DNA from: Agapetus fuscipes
Lineage: Eukaryota; Arthropoda; Insecta; Trichoptera; Glossosomatidae
DNA: 64,000 nt
Assembly (NCBI GenBank): GCA_951799405.1
Contig: OX637335.1
Location: forward strand, 22,820,342 to 22,884,341
Reading direction: 5' to 3'
Part shown: in pieces, positions 10,050 through 20,805 of the stretch
How positions within the stretch are numbered: the stretch's first letter is position 1
Layout: every line of letters begins with the position of its first letter
The notes under the pieces: model-generated
Database searches by the model: none
What the model was told of the DNA's origin: nothing
What the model saw: the letters and a program-made list of their open reading frames with translations, nothing else
Translations under genes and position numbers: made by a program

Positions 10050-10124
10050 CTCGATGTTTCCTTGCCGACGCTTGGTAAACAACTGATTGCAAATGGGGCA
10101 TACACTATCATTTAGGGCAACCAT
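10050..10124 (-). other. Possible first coding exon with a Cys-x2-Cys motif
   Basis: On the minus strand an ATG in good context (A at -3, G at +4) opens 25 codons, beginning MVALNDSVCPICNQLF and ending before a donor-like GAG/GTACCT. The CPIC..LF pattern resembles half of a zinc-binding finger (inference). Reading through the donor meets a stop after 13 more codons. A chance open frame is a real alternative. Confidence 0.25.
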
Positions 10125-10337
10125 GATGTGGATCGGATATATACGCTAATGCTCCATCTATATATTTTATTTAGATCTAAATGTCACCATATAAAAATGT
10201 TTTCAAAGCATATCATTCAAGACAAACCAAAGAGACCAATACAAGTAAATATGTATTGATTAAATGTCATTTTTTTAAATATATTAAAATACTAATTACT
10301 TTGTTTTGATTCACATGAGCTTTAAAAAGAATTAAAT

Positions 10338-10627
10338 TAGGCTGATTTATTTAGTGAGCGCTGTTTTTGTGTATATCACACCTCAAGAGCCCTCTGCGAG
10401 CTTGGTCGTCACTGTAGAAAGCGCCAATTCTCAAGCAAGACCCAGTTGCTGTAAGGCTGGATGAACCTTTTGATGACCGGTCTTTGGTACAGGTTTATGA
10501 ATTTTTCAACCCAGTGAAGAGCAAATTTGAAAATATAAATGTTATATTTTTTGTGCTCCGCCGGGATTCGAACACACAACCTTCCATTTACGAGTCCGAA
10601 GTGTTACCACTGGACTACGGACCGGTT
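10338..10627 (-). repeat. SINE-B copy, B2 tail
   Basis: Complete from the B2 tail (AGGCTGATTTATTTAGTGAG) to GGACTACGGACCGG. No 5S part. Confidence 0.9.
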
Positions 10628-10759
10628 GTCTTTATTTGTTTAATGCACGACCAGTTTCGGGAGAAAAATAAATCTATTAAAATTATCTTTCAAAAAAGTA
10701 TCTGCCGAAAATCTAGATAATGACATTAGTTTTAGTCGATGAAATTGAATTCGCGAGGA

Positions 10760-10789
10760 ATGAAATTCACCAACCTATTTTATCTATAG
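10760..10789 (-). repeat. SINE-D sliver
   Basis: GGAATGAAATTCACCAACCT matches the D body next to its poly(A) end. It abuts a SINE-A. Confidence 0.45.
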
Positions 10790-11010
10790 TCTGAGTTGCA
10801 AAGATATATAATAACATTAAAGATTCACATTAAATGTAATGGCCACAGGCTGACACGTGTATGTTCTCGCTTACAAATGCTACATGTGTACTCACAATTA
10901 AAAAACCGAACATCAAATGAACATAAGCTCAGCAACTCTTGCCATTCTTCCCTGTAACAGAGTGAGTAGCATGAGTAGTCAGCCTCATACCAACATATAA
11001 GTCAAGGAAC
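10790..11010 (-). repeat. SINE-A copy
   Basis: Complete at both ends, from TATCTATAGTCTGAG to CATATAAGTCAAGGAAC. It lacks about 30 bases of the CACCCCTGTTTCAGGG region. Confidence 0.85.
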
Positions 11011-11025
11011 AAAATAAAATAAAGA

Positions 11026-11284
11026 TTTGACTAATAGGTTGATATGAGGCTGACCACCCATACTGAAAAAAAAGGTTCACTTTGCCAATGTCCCCCCTGT
11101 TCTAGGGAAGGTCGGCCAAGTTACAAGGTTTATGTTCATTTGAGGTTTGGATTTTAATTTGTAAGTACAAATTTAGCATTTGTAAGCGCTAACTAACATG
11201 TGTTTGTTAGTGAGCATGCATTTGATATGAGCTTTGAATGTTAATATATCCTTGCAACTTAGATTATAGATTATTATAGATAGA
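11026..11284 (+). repeat. SINE-A copy, full length
   Basis: Starts TTGACTAATAGGTTGATATG and ends in a TTAGATTATAGATTATTATAG tail. Head to head with the copy at 10790, only 15 bases apart. Confidence 0.88.
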
Positions 11285-11391
11285 CTTGTCACAAAAAGTC
11301 TATCCAGCTATTCAGGGGCTGGGGCTTGTGAATCAATAGAAGACTCTTGATGTGTGATTATCTTATATTATTATTATTATTCTAGACATGT

Positions 11392-11644
11392 TCCTTGACT
11401 TATAGGTTGGTTTGAGACTGACCACTTATATTGTAAAAAATGGTTCACTTTGCCAACGTCACCCCTGTTTTAGGGAAGGTCGGAAAGAGTTGCAGGGCTT
11501 ATGTTTATTTGAGATTGGGTTTTTTGTATTGTAGGTCCACATGCGGTATGTGTGAGCGCGAAATTATGCGTGTCTGCTTGTGGGAATGCATTTAATATGA
11601 ATCTCAAATGATACATATGTATCTTTGCAACTTAGATTTAGATT
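11392..11644 (+). repeat. SINE-A copy with 9-bp target duplication
   Basis: Flanked by TAGACATGT at 11383-11391 and 11645-11653. This gives the element ends: TCCTTGACTTATAGG and an AGATTTAGATT-type tail. Four bases of the right repeat could also be tail, but ACATGT cannot. Confidence 0.92.
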
Positions 11645-11950
11645 TAGACATGTGGTCTGCTGTTGCTGGTCTCAATGTAAACAAACGTATAATATATAAA
11701 TGTAAACAATAAAATAACGTAAGTTTTAATCGTCCGTGCAAAAAAATGTAATTGCTCATGCGCTCCATTACATCATAAAGCAACATAAATTATTTATAAA
11801 AAAAATCCACTGTAGAATTTTTCGCAAGCTACGTACAGCCCCACGTTAGCCATTATAAATATTGCATAAAATATATTAATTTTTGAATTTCATAAAATGA
11901 TGAAATAATTCAGTTTTGCACTAAGTATTATTTTTTGGGTATTGATAAAT

Positions 11951-12152
11951 TCATAGGTTATGTATGACGCTGGCATCCTATGCTTTAGAAATTTGGTTCA
12001 CCTTTGTCAATGTCACTCCTGTTTCAGGAAAAGACGACAGGAGTTGAAGGGCTTAAGTTCTTGTGAGATTTGGGTTTTATTGTGTTTGTTCACTCGCAGC
12101 ATGTTTACGTGCGAACTTAAACGTGTTGGATGTGCATGAAAATGGTATAATT
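11951..12152 (+). repeat. SINE-A copy, old and diverged
   Basis: The landmarks (CTGGCATCCTATGCT, GGTTCACCTTTGTC, CCTGTTTCAGGAAAAG) are recognisable but substituted at roughly one base in six. The tail is missing, and it joins a SINE-B piece at 12155. Confidence 0.7.
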
Positions 12153-12154
12153 CA

Positions 12155-12237
12155 CTGCAAAGGTCCAACCATCCTTACAGCAACTGGATCTTGCTTGAGA
12201 ATTGACGCTTTGTAGCGACGACCAAGCTCGTTAAAAG
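12155..12237 (+). repeat. SINE-B body piece joined to SINE-C
   Basis: Only AAGGTCCAACCATCC to GACCAAGCTCGTT is present, followed directly by the SINE-C head. This is the same B-C join as at 6142 and 47422. Confidence 0.75.
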
Positions 12238-12238
12238 T

Positions 12239-12570
12239 TCGGCCAATAGCTCAGTTGGTAGAATGATTGCATTCCATACCGAGAGCAAGGGTTCGATCCT
12301 CATCGAGTGTGTCACAAATGATTTCCCGTCTCGAAGTTTATTTCAAACCACAAAATAAATACTCGCAGGGTTTACTCAGCCTTCACAAAAAATGAGAACC
12401 AGTCTCCTCGGAAGCTGGGAAACACCCACTTCAACTGAAGTGGTTGGCTTGAGGCCGGACCCCTTACCTGTAAACATAAATAGGTCCCGAATCGCCACAT
12501 GGGAATGTGATCCCTTCGGGAATAACGCACGCAAGAAGTTACACTATGTGTGTAGCTTAATTGCGAATTT
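12239..12570 (+). repeat. SINE-C copy, full length
   Basis: Head CCAATAGCTCAGTTGGTAG with GGTTCGATCCTC as box B, the body stem ACTTCAACTGAAGTGGTTGG, end GTGTAGCTTAATTGCG. Confidence 0.92.
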
Positions 12571-12639
12571 GCGAAGTACTCACACATCCTTACATCTTTA
12601 AGAGGATTAAATTTTGTTTGATTTCTATTCATGTAATTT

Positions 12640-12716
12640 TATTTATGTGTGTGGTTACGTATTGCACCCCCCGCGTAACTGGGCTGGAATAAATACATTT
12701 ATTATTATTATTTAGT
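12640..12716 (+). mobile_element. LINE-type 3' terminal piece
   Basis: GGTTACGTATTGCACC, CCGCGTAACTGGGCTG and an AATAAA followed by an (ATT)n tail. The same piece recurs at 49588-49655, so it is dispersed; the tail type is that of RTE- or L2-like LINEs (family knowledge). Confidence 0.5.
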
Positions 12717-13204
12717 ATTATCCTGTGTTAACATTTTACTTTCTTATTTTAATAGGCCTAGAAATATTCTTCGGTTTCATTACAAAGCTTATTTATGAGT
12801 TTTTTTTTCTATACCAGTTATAACTTATAAGTTATAACTAATTGAGAGGTATAAAAATGTCAAACCAAATAATGTTATCAAGCCATTCACTAATTGCATA
12901 TTTATGGTACTTTCAGAAGTAGGTACTTCTTTACTAGCTTTATGTATGCGGTTATCGGATAATCGCTTTTTAATACGGTTTTATTTTGTGCAAACTGTAT
13001 CTGTCAACGCTTTTGTTCTTTGGACAATAAAATTAAAACAAATATATTTTTCCATTAGGTAAGTAAGTAACATAACTAGCGGGCTTATAATAATAATGCA
13101 ATGGTAATTTGAAATACTTATATTTATTTATTAAACTATGTAATAAATGAAATAAAATTGCTTTATAAACAAAAATCACACTTTTGTGAACACAAATAAC
13201 TAAA
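12717..13204. other. AT-rich stretch
   Basis: Contains an imperfect palindrome around TTATAACTTATAAGTTATAA (12820-12840). Nothing else recognised. Confidence 0.4.
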
Positions 13205-13615
13205 ATGGCATTTTGGCCTTATTGGGAACCCTGTGTCCTAATAAGGCCTACATAAAAACAAATAAGGCTTCAACTTTTTAATGAATACAATACGTTGTCA
13301 ATACTTATATTACATCTTAGAGGACATGTCTACACATATAATTATCCTATAGAGAAAGCACAGCACACCGTGTACAAATAAAAATAAAAATGTTACTTTT
13401 TACTCTGCCAAAACCTTAAGAAATCAAGCGTGCGCTCCGCGTCCTGGATGTTTTGGACTCCAGGATCCAACATGCTCACGCCAGGGACCACTTGTGCTTG
13501 TGTGCGTTAATTATTGTCCACACACACTTCTACAACATTGGCGGCCATTTGAAAACTCGAAGTGGGAAATTTCATCAATAGGCCTTATTAGGACAGGCCT
13601 TATTTGGGTCACCCC
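13205..13615. mobile_element. Possible MITE with inverted ends
   Basis: Left TTGTGTCCTAATAAGGCC-like sequence (13228-13250) faces its inverted match GGCCTTATTAGGACAGG (13578-13594). The outer words GGCCTTATTGGGAAC and CCTTATTTGGGTCACC also pair. Ends and target duplication are unclear. Confidence 0.35.
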
Positions 13616-13667
13616 CCTTAGTTTACGAGGAAAAAAAGGTATGGACAGAAAAGTCTACAAGCAGGTA

Positions 13668-13980
13668 GGTCCGGTCGATAGTGCTTGTGTTCCGTGCCGA
13701 GAGCCCGGGCTCGAATCCCACCGAGAGTGTCAGAAATGATTTCCCGTTTCGATGTTTATTTCAAACCCCAAAATAAAATGCCGCAAAAGTTTACTCAGCC
13801 TTCACAAGAAATTAGTACCAGCTTCCTCGGGAGCTGGGGGACCCCCACTTCCACTGAAGTGGTTGGCGTAAGGCCTGTCCCCTTACCTGTAAAAATAAAT
13901 AGGTTCAATTCGCCACATGCGAAACCCTTCGGGGATAACACGACAAGAAGTTACACTATATGTGTAGCTTAGTTGTTTTT
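13668..13980 (+). repeat. SINE-C copy lacking box A
   Basis: The head goes from GGTCGATAG straight to TGCTTGTGTTCC, dropping the AGTTGG part of box A. The rest, to GTGTAGCTTAGTTG, is complete. Confidence 0.88.
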
Positions 13981-14092
13981 TTGCGTAGTTGCGTTGCAAA
14001 ATAAAAACACCCATTGGTTCACCTCCAGCCATCCAAAATGCTGTTACTTCTCCTGGCAGTATAACAACGCATTTGCAGTTAAAAGTATCAAG

Positions 14093-14490
14093 TCGATAGC
14101 TCAGTTGGTAGAGTGCTTCCATTCCATGCCGAGAGCTTGTGTTCAAATCCCGCCGAGGGTGTCTGCGATGATTTCCCGTTTCGGTGTTTATATTTTCAAG
14201 CCCAAAATAAAATACCCGCAAGGCTTACCAGCCGCCTCGGAAGCTAGGAACCCCACACTTAAACTGAAGCGGTTCAATCCGTTAACATAAATAGGTTCCT
14301 GATGATGACGACTGCTCCTGATGATGCCTTTTAAGGCGAAAATATTAGAGCATTCAATATTTAAAAAAAAATAGTGAATTAAAACTGTGTGTTTTTTTTA
14401 AATAAATAAATAGGTTCCACTCGCCAGATGCAACCCCTTCGGAGATAACGTGGCAAGAAGTTGCTCTCCATGTGTGGCTTAGTAGCATTT
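14093..14490 (+). repeat. SINE-C copy split by a 106-bp insertion
   Basis: The first part ends ATAAATAGGTTCC (14087-14299 area). The second part restarts with the same 13 bases at 14406 and runs to TGTGTGGCTTAGTAGC. Confidence 0.85.
14300..14405. mobile_element. 106-bp insertion with 13-bp target duplication
   Basis: Flanked by ATAAATAGGTTCC on both sides. It begins TGATGATGACGACTGC and contains CCTGATGATGCCTTTTAAGG, a GATGATG...GGCGAAA arrangement seen loosely in other structured repeats here (26460, 38090, 48550). It has no coding capacity. Confidence 0.75.
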
Positions 14491-14718
14491 TATAGCGTGA
14501 TGTGCTACGTGCGTACGTATACAACTATTACTATCAGATTGGTTTGTTATTGACTCTGTTACATAGCTGCAGGTTTACTTTCATCTCCTCACAAGATAAG
14601 TATCGAGCCAAGACGAAATCTTATTCACAATATTATACGCTAGTTTTTTTTGGTCTAGAATTTCTATTTTTATAGGCAAGTGTAGAGGCGTGTGAGTGAA
14701 GTACAGAGGCTCTCAAAG

Positions 14719-15152
14719 TTGTACATTAAAAGAAGCAGCGTTTTGGTCAAAAATGAGTTATGAATGCTTTCCTACTTAAAAATTTCCGTTCTTTCTAATG
14801 CACTAACTCCCACAGCTCTACGATGATTTTTTTTTGTTTTTTATGCCCAAGCAGAAAACTGCGTTTTCGAAGTATGGTTTTGGCGTAACTGACAACGTTT
14901 TGGTCTTTTTTGTAATAAACGCGCTTGTGACATACAAAATCGTAAAACAAAGTAAAACCACATTAATAGAAATTTCAAAAAATGACTTTATTTTTTTAAA
15001 TTTTAGATCTGTTTTGATTTTAACAATATGATAAAAAATTAAAAAGTTGTATCCATTTTTCTGCAATCTCAAACTTTAAAAAATGCTCTCCTGAATGTTT
15101 CCTGAATAATTTTGTTTTTATCGCTTATGCCCTATTACCTTTTAACCGTCGA
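14719..15152 (+). mobile_element. Mariner-like MITE, family G, copy 1
   Basis: Shares more than 350 bases in order with the copies at 22278 and 46474, for example AATGAGTTATGAATGC and TTATGCCCAAGCA. The right end CCTTTTAACCGTCGA is followed by TA. The left end is eroded. Confidence 0.75.
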
Positions 15153-15159
15153 TATGCAA

Positions 15160-15530
15160 TCACAAGGGTTCATGACGACATTCTGGGGGTCTTTGAAAAT
15201 CGGAATAAAAAAATGGGGGTTCACGGGATCTAGATTGAATCTACGAAAAATAATTGTATCTATAATCTAAGGTGCAAAAATAATTGTATCTATATTCTAA
15301 GGTGCAAAGATATATTGACTCATATTTAATGCATGCCCACAAGCAGGCACACGTTACTTAGCGCTTTCACATGCTTTTCAACTCCTTTGAATGAAATTAA
15401 TTTGAGAAAAATTATTACATTTTACAAAGGAAGGAAGTGGAGGTTTTGGGGTCTATGAAAATACACAAAAATCTGTAGGGGGTCCACGAAGCAAAAGTCT
15501 TTGGGTATCTCTGTGTGGTATAATACAGCT
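15160..15530. mobile_element. hAT-like remnant with a SINE-A piece inside
   Basis: GGGGGTTCACGGG (left) and GGGGGTCCACGAAGC with TTTGGGTATCTCTG (right) resemble the subterminal words of hAT elements. No ends or 8-bp duplication can be set. Confidence 0.3.
15252..15385 (-). repeat. SINE-A 3' fragment with a doubled tail
   Basis: TTGTATCTATAATCTAAGG occurs at 15252 and again, one base changed, at 15284, a 32-base tandem step. The second runs on into the family for 100 bases. Confidence 0.75.
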
Positions 15531-15604
15531 AGTCTATTTGAAGCTCGCAGCTCTGGGAATCCCACTCTAAGTTCACGGCAACACACTCACTACTTCATGC
15601 AACT

Positions 15605-16174
15605 AGGGATGGGCGAATGAAAAAAAATATCGATATTTTCAAACCCTATCCAAATATATTGAGGAAAAATATAGATGCCTTCAGGCATGCGATTTGCAAC
15701 TTTTTTTTTGCTTTCAAACACAACCACATAAAGAGCAAGGGGGACAAAATCACATTGCAAAAAAAAAAACATTTTTGGTACTCAAAACTCTTAAGACTCT
15801 AGGTACTCAAAAGATTAAAACTTTCTTGTTTTACAAACAACAAACAACAACTAAGATTGTTTGTTTCATATAGTTAACTGCTATTAATTATTTGTATTCC
15901 TTACCACCCATACTGCAAAGAAATGGTTCACTATGCCAATGTCACCTCTGTTTCAGGGAAGGTCGGCAAGAGTTGCATTATATTGTAGGTCCACATGTGG
16001 CATATGTCAGCGCGAACATATACGTGTCTCATTATGGGAATGCATTTAATATGTATCTTAAATGTAATATATCTTTGCATCTTAGATTATAGATAAGAGA
16101 TTATGGGAAAGTATCGATATTTCTCAAAAAAAATATCGATAGTTTTGATGTATGGATATATTTCGCCCATCCCT
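15605..16174. mobile_element. hAT-like MITE with SINE-A inside
   Basis: Terminal inverted repeats AGGGATGGGCGAA and TTCGCCCATCCCT, each followed inward by ATATCGATA words. Flanks ATGCAACT and ACGCAACT match at 7 of 8, but the right one is offset by two bases, so the 8-bp duplication is tentative. Confidence 0.65.
15893..16095 (+). repeat. SINE-A copy nested in the hAT-like MITE
   Basis: Starts at TTACCACCCATACTG, lacks the first 35 bases and about 30 in the middle, and ends CTTAGATTATAG. Confidence 0.85.
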
Positions 16175-16711
16175 ACACGCAACTTCTTATCCTTCGTGCC
16201 ACCTACACAGCAGCTGACTTTATTTTCACGCATTTTTTGTTTGTTTGTTTTGATTATTTAAAAATAATAAAGATAGGAAGGAAATTGGCGATTGGTGAAA
16301 ATATTTTTTGAAAGGCCCGGGTGTTTTAGACTTAGCTAATGACTTAATACTGAATGAAAAAGACAAAATTATGAAAATCGGGAAGGTGGATTTTTTCCGG
16401 GTTAAAGTTATAAACCAACGTTGATGCAATAGAAATACTTATAATTTCAATGTAAACTAACGTTAACTAACAAAGAACTATGTACAGAAATAGGTATTAC
16501 TTAATAAATAAACGAACGACATGTCAATGAAAATAATTCAGATATGTGTGGAAGAATTATAATAAAAAGTAAATGGAGTACCGACCATAATCCATGTAAA
16601 AATAACACATTTTTAAATTGTTATGTTATCTTAATTTACATGCATTGGTGACAAATTAAAAGAATGCATCATATGCAATAATGCATTCTTTCAATTATAC
16701 ACGACGATAAA
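16175..16711. other. No firm feature
   Basis: AT-rich. 16313-16425 is open on plus for 41 codons with a possible acceptor (GTGTTTTAG) and a possible donor (GGGAAG/GTGGAT), peptide core ANDLILNEKDKIMKIGK. I would not call it an exon on this evidence. Confidence 0.3.
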
Positions 16712-16714
16712 GTA

Positions 16715-17262
16715 TGAAATACTGTAACTGTAACTCTGTCGCCATTCCGCTAGGGGTGGCCAGAGCCTCTGCAGAGTTGCATCTATTTTTTCCTATCCTG
16801 ACATACCTCTTTCAATTCCTTCATATCCATCACCTTTTTCATGCATTTTCTTCTTTTACGCTCGCTTTGTATATCCCATTCTTTCACAATCTTCTCAATC
16901 TGATCCCTCCATATTTTTCTCGGTCGTCCCTTCCCTCTTTTTCCTTTCACACTTTCTTTGTATACATACTTTGTCAGTCTATCATCATTCTGCATTCATT
17001 CTTTCCACATGCCCAAACCATCTCATCACATTCTTTTGTACTTTAACTTTCACATCCTCTTTCTAAAAACATTATTTTTTTACCCATTCATTCCCAACTC
17101 CATCCCTCAGAGTTTTTCCTGTCATGCTTCTCAAATGCTTCATTTCCACCGTACATACTTAACTCATTTCGCTATCATTCACTGTCCATGCTTCACTTCC
17201 ATACATCAAAGTCGGTAACAATACGCCATTGTGTACCGCCATTCTCAGATCCATCGTCAATC
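16715..17262 (-). mobile_element. LINE 3' end, reverse-transcriptase C-terminus
   Basis: Minus-strand pieces read MAVHNGVLLPTLMYGSEAWT, then after frame breaks GKRGKGRPRKIWRDQ and a MKELKEVCQDRKK end, finishing in a (TACAGT)n tail near 16722. It is the same family as 23097 and 61960. Endonuclease and RT catalytic parts are gone. Confidence 0.85.
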
Positions 17263-17442
17263 GCTTGAAATAAAAATGGAAATTTAGTCGAATGTCTAAA
17301 TCCATTTTTATTTTTAGTTTGGCGTGAATACGTAACAGGTCTGTATGACTAGGGTCAACAGACTCCAACCAAAAATATGAGCTAACTCTCCAAAAAGTTT
17401 TTTTTTCGTGGCCGGGTGAAATTTTTTGGTCCATTTGATTTT

Positions 17443-17706
17443 TCCTTGACTGATAGGTTGGTATGCGGCTGACCACCCATACTGTAAAAAATGGTTCACT
17501 TTGCCAATGTCACCCCTGCTTCAGGGAAGGTCGGCAAGAGTTGCAGGGCTTATGTTCATTTGAGATTGGGTTTTTTTATATTGAAGGTCCACATGCGCTA
17601 TGTTGTGAGCGCAAAATTATGCGTGTCTGCTTGTGGGAATGCATTTAGATTAGTATGAATCTCAAATGATACTTATATTTGCAGCTTAGATTTAGATTTA
17701 GATTTA
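17443..17706 (+). repeat. SINE-A copy, full length
   Basis: Starts TTTCCTTGACTGATAGG; the tail is three AGATTT repeats. The word TTAGATTAG inside (17645-17653) looks like tail sequence copied inward. Confidence 0.9.
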
Positions 17707-17930
17707 AATTTGCATTGACTCAATTCTTTCAGTTATGTATATACAAGGAAAAATAAAAGTTCTTAATAATACAGATAAATGGGTATGTAGCCAAAAATAT
17801 AGCTAGCAATGTTAGGTACGTCTTTAAATAACTTCATCGAAAAAATGTTGTAGAAATGAATTTTAAAACCCATACTCAATAAAAAGATAATAACAAAAGA
17901 TAATAACTAAAGATAGCAAAAGATAGCTAA

Positions 17931-18190
17931 GTTCCTTGACTTATAGGTTGTTATGCGGCTGACCACCCATAATATAAAAATTGGTTCACTTTGCCAATGT
18001 CACCCCTGTTTCAGGGAAGGACGGCGAGAGTTGCAAGGCTTATGTTCATTTGAGATTGGGTTTTTATATTGTAGGTCCACATGCGGCATGTGTTAGCGCG
18101 AAATTATACATATCTGCTTGTGGGAATGCATTTAGTATAAATCTTAAATGATATATATCTTTGCAGCTTAGATTAGATTAGATTAGATTA
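17931..18190 (+). repeat. SINE-A copy with (AGATT)n tail
   Basis: Complete, with four AGATT units at the 3' end. Tail-to-tail with the next copy at 18228. Confidence 0.9.
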
Positions 18191-18227
18191 GCTCAAATGA
18201 TTAAGTGATTTTAATATTTTTTAAACT

Positions 18228-18695
18228 TAGATCTAATCTAATCTAAGTTACAAAGATATATAACATTATATGCATTCTCACAAGCAGACACGTATATGTT
18301 TGCGCTTGCACATGCCGCATGTGTTCGTACAGCATAAAAACCCAGATCTCAAATGAGCATACACCCTACAATTCTTTTTTTTATAGATTTGTGCAGAGGA
18401 ATGCAATTCACCAACCTATTCTGCCTGGCCAGAAACAGGTATTAATAATTCATTATTGTTTCTTTTAATGAATTATTAATGGATAATTACCCAATGACCT
18501 CTGTTGAACCAGGGTCCAAGTTATGGTCAAATGACCCAAGCGGGGATCGAACCAACGTTATTCTATTCCAAATACGCTAGGCCACTTGGCCCCCTCGGCC
18601 ATAACACCGACCTTCCCTGAAACAGGGATAAAATTGGCAAAGTGAACCATTTTCTACACCATGGCTGGTTAGCCGCATACCAAGTTAAGGAACAT
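18228..18695 (-). repeat. SINE-A copy split by a SINE-D
   Basis: The 3' part is 18228-18374 and the 5' part 18610-18695 (CCTTCCCTGAAACAGGG to AAGTTAAGGAAC). The gap holds exactly one SINE-D. Confidence 0.88.
18375..18609 (-). repeat. SINE-D copy, full length, nested
   Basis: The poly(T) side is at 18375. The tRNA-like head at the right has TGGCCGAGGGGGCC as box A and GGTTCGATCCCC as box B when read on the minus strand, most like tRNA-Leu or Ser. Best full-length D copy in the window. Confidence 0.88.
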
Positions 18696-19059
18696 AGACA
18701 ATATTTATTTTTTTACCTACCTTTTGACATATTTTTCTTCGTAGACAGGTTATAGCTAATTTCAATGAATATTCCTTATCTTATCTACCGTGCAAACAGT
18801 TATATTATTATCTATGCGAAAAATATTTACCTAGGTCCAAATTAACATCAGTAACTCAAGTATAAAATATTACGTACACTCCCTTAGACCACGTAAACAC
18901 AAAAATATGTTCAAAAACTAAATGAAACACAAGGGGTGCTGTCGTGTTTTCTATACATTATTGAGGAGATTTACACAAGTTTTATACTCGGGGTACGGGT
19001 GGTGATTACATGATAATTTTTTGCATTCTAAAAAGATTTGGCATCAAATTTTCTCGTTC

Positions 19060-19304
19060 CAGTACCCTTAGTACGAGTTGCAAAAATTGAGTAAAGTAAG
19101 GTTTACGGAAAGTATTAAAGAGTGATTTTCGACAAAATCTGCCGTTTTTGTTTCTTACACTTTATGGTCTGTAGCAAAAGCGTTACAGTGATGAAGAAAA
19201 TCAAGTTCAAACAAACAAAACCGGCAGATTTTGGGGAAAACCATTCTTTAATACTTTCTGTAAACTTTACTTTACTCAAGTTTTGCAACTCGTACTCAGG
19301 GTAG
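19060..19304. mobile_element. MITE with long terminal inverted repeats
   Basis: About 90-base imperfect inverted repeats: left CAGTACCCTTAGTACGAG..., right complement TACCCTGAGTACGAG..., pairing on through the AAAATCTGCCG stretch. The end sequence is shared with 60649 and, more loosely, 35303. No transposase. Confidence 0.75.
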
Positions 19305-19739
19305 TATACCGGTGTACGTTTAAAAAAACCGTTTGATAATAAATTATTGAAAGTGAAAGGTTCAGGAGAGGCGCTTTTTTAGTTTCAATACGTTTTTTAA
19401 GAAACGCTATGATTGAGTGATTGAATCTTATATTTGAGTATAGACAGTCAAATAACAAGACGGCCGCCTTTCTCCAGATCTATACAATAATAATATTATA
19501 ATTTTATTATTTTTTGTAATGGCTGCTCTTGGCGCCAATTAAAATTATAATTCTGAATGGGCGAGATGCACAGAAAATATAATATTGTCGGTCTACTTAT
19601 TGCATTTTAATTTGTTGTAAATGAGGAAATGATGTTCATACTTAATTATTCTATGACTCAGTTGGTATTTTTGACATTAGAATGGACTCGGAACGAATGT
19701 TCCAAATCCAAATTTTCTTCGGCGCGAAAACACCACTTG

Positions 19740-19850
19740 TTTATGTAACCTTCGTCCTATGTAACTAGCAATCAATAACAAAATATTAATTAACCTTTGC
19801 CTAAGAAACCCAGTCGTGTGATGTCATAACATTTTTATCTACATCGAATG
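19740..19850 (-). repeat. Family J piece
   Basis: ACCTTCGTCCTATGTAACTA...AACAAAATATT...GAAACCCAG matches, inverted or direct, the pieces at 37500 and 38690. Unclassified, probably a DNA element. Confidence 0.4.
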
Positions 19851-19891
19851 TGCAGATTCAATTAATTTCTTTACGTTACTAGAAAAGAAGC

Positions 19892-20095
19892 GGGGGTGGA
19901 AGTCTTGACTACCGTCGATAGAACTTACCGTATATATTTGAAGATAGGATGGAATAAAACATGGTGGCATGTCAACAGCTGATACATTAAAAATGGAACA
20001 GCAATCAGTTCAGGCACCGCCATATTTCATTCAGTCCTATCTTTATATAGGTACCTACGGTAAGATCTGCCGACTGCCGTCGAGACTTCCACCCT
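19892..20095. mobile_element. MITE with about 75-base inverted repeats
   Basis: GGGTGGAAGTCTTGACTACC faces the complement GGGTGGAAGTCTCGACGG..., followed on both arms by CTTACCGTA and GATAGGA words. Single copy here; superfamily unknown. Confidence 0.65.
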
Positions 20096-20208
20096 AGACC
20101 TATAATAAATATCTAAAAATATTTCTGAAAAGATCTAGATAATGGTCGTCTCAGCAGCTGTCAAATTAATTAATTTCATTGAGATAACATAACCTTATTG
20201 GTACAATT

Positions 20209-20394
20209 TCAAACGAAGGATAACTTTTTAAAGGCAGGGATAACAATGTTCACAAAGTCACCATCTTCTAAAAGAAGTGAATTATGTACAAGATATTCAT
20301 TGTCTGTGTTGGTCACCTTGTTCTTAAGCTGTGAAGACGAATCGATAACCATGAGAGGATTAAACTCCTGGAAGTAGATATTCTTAAAGGATTG
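20209..20394 (-). other. Protein-like segment ending in a stop
   Basis: On the minus strand, after an acceptor-like AAAAGTCTAG, 61 codons stay open to a TGA. Composition is balanced (Asp, Glu, Gly, Ser, Thr, Asn present; no low-complexity runs), including NPLMVIDSSSQLKNK and NSLLLEDGDFVNIVIP. Possible donors inside are AACAAG/GTGACC and GATG/GTGACT, so the exon could be shorter. I do not recognise the family. It could be a host exon, a dead transposon gene or chance. Confidence 0.35.
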
Positions 20395-20467
20395 CTAGAC
20401 TTTTGATGTATAGATTTCATTTTAAGGTTTTGTTATTTTTTATATTTAAATGTAATTTATTATTCAT

Positions 20468-20712
20468 ATTCCTTTTACTTATAGGTTGGTATGAGGCTGA
20501 CCACCCATACTGTAAAAAATGGTTCACTTTGCCAATGTCACCCCTGTTTCAGGGAAGGTCGGCAAAAGTTGTGGGGCTTATGTTCATTTGAGGTTTGGAT
20601 TTTATTTGTAAGGACACATTCAGCATTTGTAAGCGCGAACTACACGTGTTGGTTTGTGGGCATACATCTGAGAGCTTTAAATGAATATATCCTTGCAACT
20701 TAGATTATAGAT
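20468..20712 (+). repeat. SINE-A copy, full length
   Basis: Starts ATTCCTTTTACTTATAGG and ends TTAGATTATAGATTAT. Close to the family consensus. Confidence 0.92.
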
Positions 20713-20736
20713 TATATTGCTCGTTCTTCTCTCTAG

Positions 20737-20805
20737 ATGTGCGAGCAGTTGAGGAATGTGTACTATATTTTAAATGCCCTATTAGTTCTGCTTTCCTCCT
20801 TGTAG
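20737..20805 (+). other. Possible small exon
   Basis: A strong acceptor CGTTCTTCTCTCTAG is followed by 69 bases and a donor GTAG/GTAATAA. Only one frame stays open throughout, VRAVEECVLYFKCPISSAF and three more residues. Too short to separate from a pseudo-exon. Confidence 0.2.
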
